Assembly: GCA_030640865.1 (NCBI GenBank)
Contig: DAOWIP010000556.1
Span: 1 to 5,936, forward strand
DNA from: Sedimentisphaerales bacterium
Lineage (GTDB): Bacteria; Planctomycetota; Phycisphaerae; Sedimentisphaerales; SM23-30
Direction: 5' to 3'
DNA length: 5,936 nt
Positions 5,780 to 5,936 of the stretch are shown piece by piece. The notes below the pieces were generated by a model. That model was not told the DNA's origin and did no database searches. It saw only the letters and a list, made by a program, of their open reading frames with translations. The number at the start of each line of letters is the position of its first letter. Positions within the stretch are counted from its first letter, which is position 1. A program made the translations under genes and the position numbers.

Positions 5780-5800
5780 GGACTCATATTCTTTACTCTT

Positions 5801-5824
5801 ATACCCTTATACCCTTATACCCAT
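5801..5824. repeat. Three tandem 8-bp repeats (ATACCCTT)
   Basis: Three tandem octamers lie at 5801-5808, 5809-5816 and 5817-5824. The first two are exact ATACCCTT and the third reads ATACCCAT; a degenerate unit may precede them at 5793-5800. On the minus strand this is a GGGTATAA series located between the GldG-like stop and the DUF4340 start. The tract is likely to be prone to slipped-strand length change. Confidence 0.75.
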
Positions 5825-5832
5825 ACACTCAA

Positions 5833-5936
5833 TCACGCATCGCTGGCGTGGCTGATATATCGCCGGCGCAGTACCTTATGGCGAATGCTCATCAAAATCG
5901 CGATCATAAGAATAACCGCCGGTGCCAGCAGCATAT
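5833..5936 (-). CDS. C-terminal end of a GldG-like ABC-transporter auxiliary protein (partial)
   Basis: The last 33 codons of a minus-strand gene are visible and the rest lies beyond the window. They encode a hydrophobic helix, MLLAPAVILMIAILMSIRHK, followed by a basic tail, VLRRRYISHASDA, and a TGA stop. A final membrane helix ending in Arg-rich residues is the usual C-terminus of GldG/ABC_transp_aux proteins, which typically precede DUF4340 genes. The 65-nt gap to the DUF4340 start fits a shared operon. With so little sequence, the family call rests mainly on context. Confidence 0.65.
   Translation of the reverse strand, partial: MLLAPAVILMIAILMSIRHKVLRRRYISHASDA

Overview
The window looks like chromosomal DNA from a Gram-negative bacterium with moderate GC (estimated by eye at about one half). 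A planctomycete or related PVC-group bacterium, perhaps Phycisphaerae, seems most likely. This is inference: it rests on the gene families (divergent LptF/LptG-type permeases, a DUF6485 Cys-rich peptide, a GldG-like plus DUF4340 pair) and on the style of the intergenic repeats (TCGTCATT arrays, TAGGGTGGG...CCCACGCG hairpins, CCGCAGGCG-type palindromes). No marker gene settles the taxonomy.

Layout. Positions 1-172 hold short repeats and no supported gene. On the + strand, 173-1813 and 1819-2967 encode two six-helix permeases of the LptF/LptG (YjgP/YjgQ) family, 5 nt apart and almost certainly one operon; they are predicted to form the membrane part of the lipopolysaccharide exporter. The first has a periplasmic region much larger than usual. 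A 130-nt gap with a perfect small hairpin follows. A second + strand unit then begins: a 64-residue, nine-cysteine DUF6485 peptide (3098-3292) whose stop codon overlaps the start of a tRNA-dihydrouridine synthase (3292-4263) in a TAATG junction.

The 394 nt at 4264-4657 separate convergent genes. They contain four different perfect or near-perfect hairpins packed into about 120 nt, a GGTGG/CCACC repeat region, and an intrinsic terminator that reads on the minus strand. On the minus strand lie a membrane-anchored DUF4340 protein (5767 down to 4658) and, upstream of it, the last 33 codons of what looks like a GldG-type ABC-transporter auxiliary protein, cut by the window end. The two are separated by 65 nt carrying three copies of an 8-bp repeat.

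No mobile element, CRISPR array or RNA gene is visible, and nothing here is clearly a new defence or metabolic system. The features most worth a second look are the coupled DUF6485-Dus pair, the enlarged and possibly internally duplicated periplasmic domain of the first permease, and the dense repeat cluster between the convergent units.
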